Below, one piece after another: positions 60,750-64,000 of a stretch of 64,000 bases of DNA. The notes under the pieces are model-generated. The model was not told the DNA's origin. It did no database searches and worked only from the letters and a program-made list of their open reading frames with translations. The stretch lies in assembly GCF_014230465.1 (NCBI RefSeq), contig NZ_JAAXCY010000013.1:179619-243618 (forward strand), given 5' to 3'. The position numbers and the translations under genes were made by a program. How positions within the stretch are numbered: the stretch's first letter is position 1; each line of letters starts with the position of its first letter. This stretch comes from Pseudomonas cremoris (GTDB taxonomy: Bacteria > Pseudomonadota > Gammaproteobacteria > Pseudomonadales > Pseudomonadaceae).

Positions 60750-62168
60750 TTAGCGCTTCGCCGACGCGAGCAAGGTAGAGCGTTCCTGATCCATGCGTGC
60801 CATCAGCGGCTGGCTCTGCTGCATGAAGCGAGCGCGTTCGGCCTTGGCGATTGGATCGGCCATCGGCAGCTTCTGGCCCAGCGGATCGACATGGACGCCG
60901 TTGACCTGGAACTCATAGTGCAAGTGCGGGCCAGTGGACAGGCCGGTAGTGCCGATATAACCAATCACTTGGCCTTGCTTCACTGTGCCGCCGGTTTGCA
61001 CGCCTTTTGCGAAACCTTGCATGTGGCCATACAGCGTACGGTAGGTGTTGCCGTGTTGGATGATCACGGTGTTGCCATAACCACCGCGACGCCCGGCCAA
61101 CAGTACTTTGCCATCCCCGGCTGCCTTAATAGGCGTGCCACGCGGAGCTGCGTAGTCGACGCCTTTGTGGGCGCGGATTTTGTTCAGAATTGGATGCTTG
61201 CGACCCATGGAGAAACGCGAGCTAATACGAGCGAAGTCTACCGGCGTACGGATAAAGGCTTTGCGCATGCTGTTGCCGTCGGCGGTGTAGTAGCTGCTGT
61301 TGCCTTGTTTGTTGGTGTAGCGCACGGCGGTGTAGGTCTTGCCGCGGTTGGTGAAGCGCGCGGAAAGGATATTGCCCGTGCCGACTACTTTGCCGTTGGC
61401 GACTTTCTGTTCGTAGATCACATCGAATTCGTCGCCTTGGCGGATGTCCTGAGCGAAGTCGATGTCGTAGCCGAACACGCTGGCCATGTCCATCGTCATG
61501 CTGTGGGACAAGCCTGCACGGGCGGCGGACTGCGACAAGGAGCTGTTGATGACGCCGTGTACGTAGGCCGAGCGCATAACCGGCTTGGTGGTGACGCGGT
61601 TGAATGCAAAGCCTTTGGCGCCCTTGGTCAGGGTGATGCTTTCGAGATCGCTAACGTTGCTGTGCAGATTATTTAGCGAGCCGTCGGGGCTGAATTCGAA
61701 CTGAAGCTTTTGGCCATGTTTGAGCTGACTGAACTGCTTGGCTTGTTTATCGCTCGCCAGTACTTCATTCACCGTGGCGGCGGGCAAGCCGACCTTTTCA
61801 AACAGTGTCGACAGCGTATCGCCTTTCGCCACGATCACTTCGCGGTGCAGAGGGTTCTTGGCCGTGTCGGCAGCAGGCGCAGCTTGATCTTGTTTGGCTT
61901 GTTGAGTGTCTTCGGGGCTGTTGTCTATTTGGGCGAACGGCGATTCGGTTGATGCATTTGTGGCTTGTTGTGCGTCGGAAGCGTCTTGATCTTGTGTCAG
62001 TTGCTCAACCGGGCTTTCCAGGTCAAGGCTTAGGGATGTTCGTTTGGCTTCTACGTCACTGGAAGGGAATACCAGGAGTGCCAGGCTGAGAAGAGCGGCG
62101 ATACCACTTGCGGCGAGCAAGTGGGTCTTCGGGTAAAGCGGCGGCGCTTTAGACGGTTCTGTGGTCAT
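60750..62168 (-). CDS. M23-family peptidoglycan endopeptidase
   Basis: 472-residue exported peptidase: signal/anchor segment (about 15-36), an acidic and Gln/Ala/Asp-rich linker, a LysM-like/OapA-like region (GDTLSTLFEKVGLPAATVNEVL), a middle domain, and a C-terminal M23 LytM domain with zinc motifs HKGVDYAAP and HLHYE. Cleaves peptide cross-links of the wall, as MepM-type enzymes do. ATG at 62168 (MTTEPSKAPPLYPK) is the family-like start; one 15 codons earlier exists. Neither has a clear ribosome binding site. Operon with anmK. Confidence 0.9.
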   Translation of the reverse strand: MTTEPSKAPPLYPKTHLLAASGIAALLSLALLVFPSSDVEAKRTSLSLDLESPVEQLTQDQDASDAQQATNASTESPFAQIDNSPEDTQQAKQDQAAPAADTAKNPLHREVIVAKGDTLSTLFEKVGLPAATVNEVLASDKQAKQFSQLKHGQKLQFEFSPDGSLNNLHSNVSDLESITLTKGAKGFAFNRVTTKPVMRSAYVHGVINSSLSQSAARAGLSHSMTMDMASVFGYDIDFAQDIRQGDEFDVIYEQKVANGKVVGTGNILSARFTNRGKTYTAVRYTNKQGNSSYYTADGNSMRKAFIRTPVDFARISSRFSMGRKHPILNKIRAHKGVDYAAPRGTPIKAAGDGKVLLAGRRGGYGNTVIIQHGNTYRTLYGHMQGFAKGVQTGGTVKQGQVIGYIGTTGLSTGPHLHYEFQVNGVHVDPLGQKLPMADPIAKAERARFMQQSQPLMARMDQERSTLLASAKR

Positions 62169-62377
62169 AAGTAATTTTGACTTTGAAGATGAAATGGAAA
62201 AGATGAATGACATGATGAAGATGAAATAACTGTATAAAATATAACCAAATCATCTGTGGCGCAAGCTCGCGAACGCTGGGCTTGCTGAACGGTGTCCGTG
62301 CGCAGGGCAAAACTTGTAATTAGTCCCTGATCTTGTATGGTTGGTTCCCTTTTGAATCTGAGCCTTGCGGGTCTGTT

Positions 62378-63577
62378 ATGAAGTCGGTTGAAGAGCAGCT
62401 AGCGCTGATAAAACGTGGTGCGGAAGAACTGTTGGTCGAGGCTGAGCTGATCGAAAAGCTCAAGCGTGGCCAACCCCTGCGTATTAAAGCCGGCTTTGAC
62501 CCGACGGCGCCGGATCTACATCTGGGTCACACCGTGCTTATTAATAAGCTGCGCCAGTTCCAGGAGCTGGGTCATCAGGTCATCTTCCTTATCGGTGACT
62601 TCACCGGGATGATCGGTGATCCGAGCGGCAAGAGCGCAACGCGTCCGCCGTTGACCCGTGAGCAGGTTCTGGATAATGCCGAGACCTATAAGACTCAGGT
62701 GTTCAAGATTCTCGATCCGGCCAAGACCGAAGTGGCGTTCAACTCCACTTGGATGGATCAGATGGGGCCGGCGGATTTCATTCGTCTGACCTCCCAGTAC
62801 ACCGTGGCTCGTATGCTTGAGCGCGATGACTTCGACAAGCGCTACTCCACCAATCAGCCAATCGCGATTCATGAGTTCCTCTATCCGCTGGTTCAGGGGT
62901 ATGACTCAGTGGCGCTGCGTGCGGACGTTGAGTTGGGTGGCACGGACCAGAAGTTCAACCTGCTGATGGGGCGTGAGTTGCAACGTGCGTACGGGCAAGA
63001 GGCCCAGTGCATTCTGACCATGCCTTTGTTGGAAGGGTTGGATGGCGTCAAGAAGATGTCCAAGTCCTTGGGTAACTACGTAGGGATCCAGGAAGCGCCG
63101 GGTGTGATGTACGGCAAGCTGGTTTCTATTCCTGATGCATTGATGTGGCGCTACTTCGAACTGTTGAGCTTCCGTTCGATGGATGAGATCAATGCACTGC
63201 GTGCCGACGTTGAGGCGGGTGCCAACCCGCGTGACGTGAAGATCAAGCTGGCGGAAGAGATTGTGGCGCGCTTCCATGGTGAGGAGGCTGCAGCCAGCGC
63301 TCATCGTGCTGCTGGCAATCGTATGAAAGACGGCGAACTGCCGGATGACTTGCCGGAGATTGAGCTGGCTGCTTCAGAGGCTATGCCGATTGCCGCCGTT
63401 CTTAATAAGGCAGGCCTGGTTAAGAACTCGGCGGTTGCTCGTGACCTGCTGGGGTCGGGTGGTGTGCGTATTGATGGTGAGGTTGTCGATCGCACCTTTA
63501 TATACGAACTGGGCGCTACTCATGTTTGCCAGGCAGGGAAGAAGGCATTTGCGCGCATTACGCTCAAATCCGAATAA
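62378..63577 (+). CDS. tyrS: Tyrosyl-tRNA synthetase TyrS (TyrZ-type)
   Basis: 399-residue class I synthetase. HIGH-type motif HLGH at residues 48-51, KMSKS at about 226-230, and a C-terminal S4-like RNA-binding domain. It groups with the TyrZ type seen beside an rRNA operon in P. aeruginosa; a second TyrS elsewhere in the genome is common. ATG at 62378 gives the family start ([14 protein letters not shown]); the longer frame is rejected. Divergent from the M23 gene over 209 bases. Confidence 0.96.
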   Translation: MKSVEEQLALIKRGAEELLVEAELIEKLKRGQPLRIKAGFDPTAPDLHLGHTVLINKLRQFQELGHQVIFLIGDFTGMIGDPSGKSATRPPLTREQVLDNAETYKTQVFKILDPAKTEVAFNSTWMDQMGPADFIRLTSQYTVARMLERDDFDKRYSTNQPIAIHEFLYPLVQGYDSVALRADVELGGTDQKFNLLMGRELQRAYGQEAQCILTMPLLEGLDGVKKMSKSLGNYVGIQEAPGVMYGKLVSIPDALMWRYFELLSFRSMDEINALRADVEAGANPRDVKIKLAEEIVARFHGEEAAASAHRAAGNRMKDGELPDDLPEIELAASEAMPIAAVLNKAGLVKNSAVARDLLGSGGVRIDGEVVDRTFIYELGATHVCQAGKKAFARITLKSE

Positions 63578-63592
63578 GTCTGAAATTAGGTG

Positions 63593-63620
63593 TTGACGGC
63601 GAATTATATCTGTCTATAAT
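63593..63620 (+). promoter_or_regulatory. rRNA operon promoter 1
   Basis: TTGACG, 16-base spacer, TATAAT. First of three tandem sigma-70 promoters between tyrS and the coming 16S gene. Confidence 0.8.
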
Positions 63621-63738
63621 TCGCCCCACTTCCGGCGCAGTCGAAACGGAAAACTCCTTGGTAAACAATGAGTTATGTGGGTTTCGACAGTCAGTTGCTT
63701 CAGTTCATCGAAGCCCGCAAGAAGTTGAAAAAGAGGTG

Positions 63739-63766
63739 TTGACAGCAGCGTGTAACGCTGTAGAAT
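63739..63766 (+). promoter_or_regulatory. rRNA operon promoter 2
   Basis: TTGACA, 16-base spacer, TAGAAT, then a GC-rich discriminator TCGCCTCCCGC, the type of start region sensitive to ppGpp and DksA. Confidence 0.85.
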
Positions 63767-63848
63767 TCGCCTCCCGCTAACGAGTGATCGGAAGCGCAAG
63801 TGGTTGAAGTTGTTGAAGAATTCTTCGAAAGCTTCTGAAAATAATCAC

Positions 63849-63876
63849 TTGACAGCAAGTGAGGCTGCTGTAGAAT
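63849..63876 (+). promoter_or_regulatory. rRNA operon promoter 3
   Basis: TTGACA, 16-base spacer, TAGAAT, then GCGCGCCTCGG. The last promoter before the 16S leader; spacing and boxes match the second promoter. Confidence 0.87.
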
Positions 63877-63912
63877 GCGCGCCTCGGTTGAGACGAAAGA
63901 TCTTAACCAACC

Positions 63913-63923
63913 GCTCTTTAACA
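63913..63923 (+). promoter_or_regulatory. boxA antitermination site of the rRNA leader
   Basis: GCTCTTTAACA, nearly identical to the boxA consensus of rRNA leaders, which loads the NusB-NusE antitermination complex. It marks the transcript from 63877 on as the start of an rRNA operon; the 16S gene itself starts outside the window. Confidence 0.88.
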
Positions 63924-64000
63924 ACTGAATCAAGCAATTCGTGTGGGTGCTTGTGGAGTCAGACTGATAGTCAACAAGATTATCAGCATCACAAGTTACT

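Larger units (their letters stand above)
63578..64000 (+). other. Promoter and leader region of an rRNA operon (gene-free)
   Basis: The last 423 bases hold no protein gene. They contain three tandem promoters, boxA and the 16S leader. Short frames here are chance. The region between promoters 1 and 2 (63621-63738) shows nothing recognisable. Confidence 0.85.

Overview
The window reads as chromosome of a fluorescent Pseudomonas (P. fluorescens group). The protein families, GC-rich codon use, gene order (rpsU-dnaG-rpoD, tsaD, folB/folK, cca, apaGH, rsmA-pdxA-surA-lptD, amgK-murU, agtSR-agtABCD, rpe-gph-trpEGDC, vfr, coq7, argC, erpA, anmK, tyrS, rrn) and the REP-type palindromes all fit. It is almost entirely core genome. 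I see no insertion sequence, prophage, integrase, toxin-antitoxin pair, CRISPR array or defence island. I did not find a convincing undescribed system; the more interesting signals are regulatory or structural.

Layout. 1-3152 (minus): the start of a pqq cluster (pqqF, the 24-residue pqqA, and pqqB cut by the window edge). 3201-7195 (minus): davB-davA for lysine to 5-aminovalerate, with an AsnC/Lrp-type and a LysR-type regulator. 7308-11614: a VOC protein, a CAU-anticodon tRNA and a very large periplasmic-sensor/PAS/GGDEF/EAL protein. 11750-16297 (minus): the rpsU-dnaG-rpoD macromolecular-synthesis block, divergent from tsaD. 17559-20289: plsY, folB-folK and cca. 20353-25223 (minus): the stress-associated prkA-yeaH-spoVR set. 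25508-33090 (minus): glpE, then apaH/apaG, rsmA, pdxA, surA and lptD. 33221-35686: amgK-murU (cell-wall sugar recycling) and a djlA-type co-chaperone.

36903-44236 holds a two-component system and ABC transporter matching the AgtSR/AgtABCD system for 4-aminobutyrate and 5-aminovalerate. This is functionally linked to davBA, which makes 5-aminovalerate. An Fe-alcohol dehydrogenase, rpe, gph and a compact trpE-trpG-trpD-trpC follow, then a lipoate-ligase-like gene convergent with vfr. 52950-57893 carries an OsmC protein, coq7, a HIT protein, an SDR, a DUF805 membrane protein, a nitronate monooxygenase-like enzyme and hemJ. The right end has argC, erpA, anmK (a second cell-wall recycling entry point), an M23 peptidase, tyrS, and three tandem strong promoters with a boxA leader for an rRNA operon that begins just past the window.

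Four REP doublets (REPIN-like) sit between genes at 35.7, 42.0, 44.3 and 51.2 kb. They come in a short-arm and a long-arm version, and one is a hybrid. Start codons were chosen from ribosome binding sites and family N-termini, so several genes start downstream of the longest open frame. Homology statements come from recall of protein families and of P. aeruginosa and P. putida gene order, not from a search.
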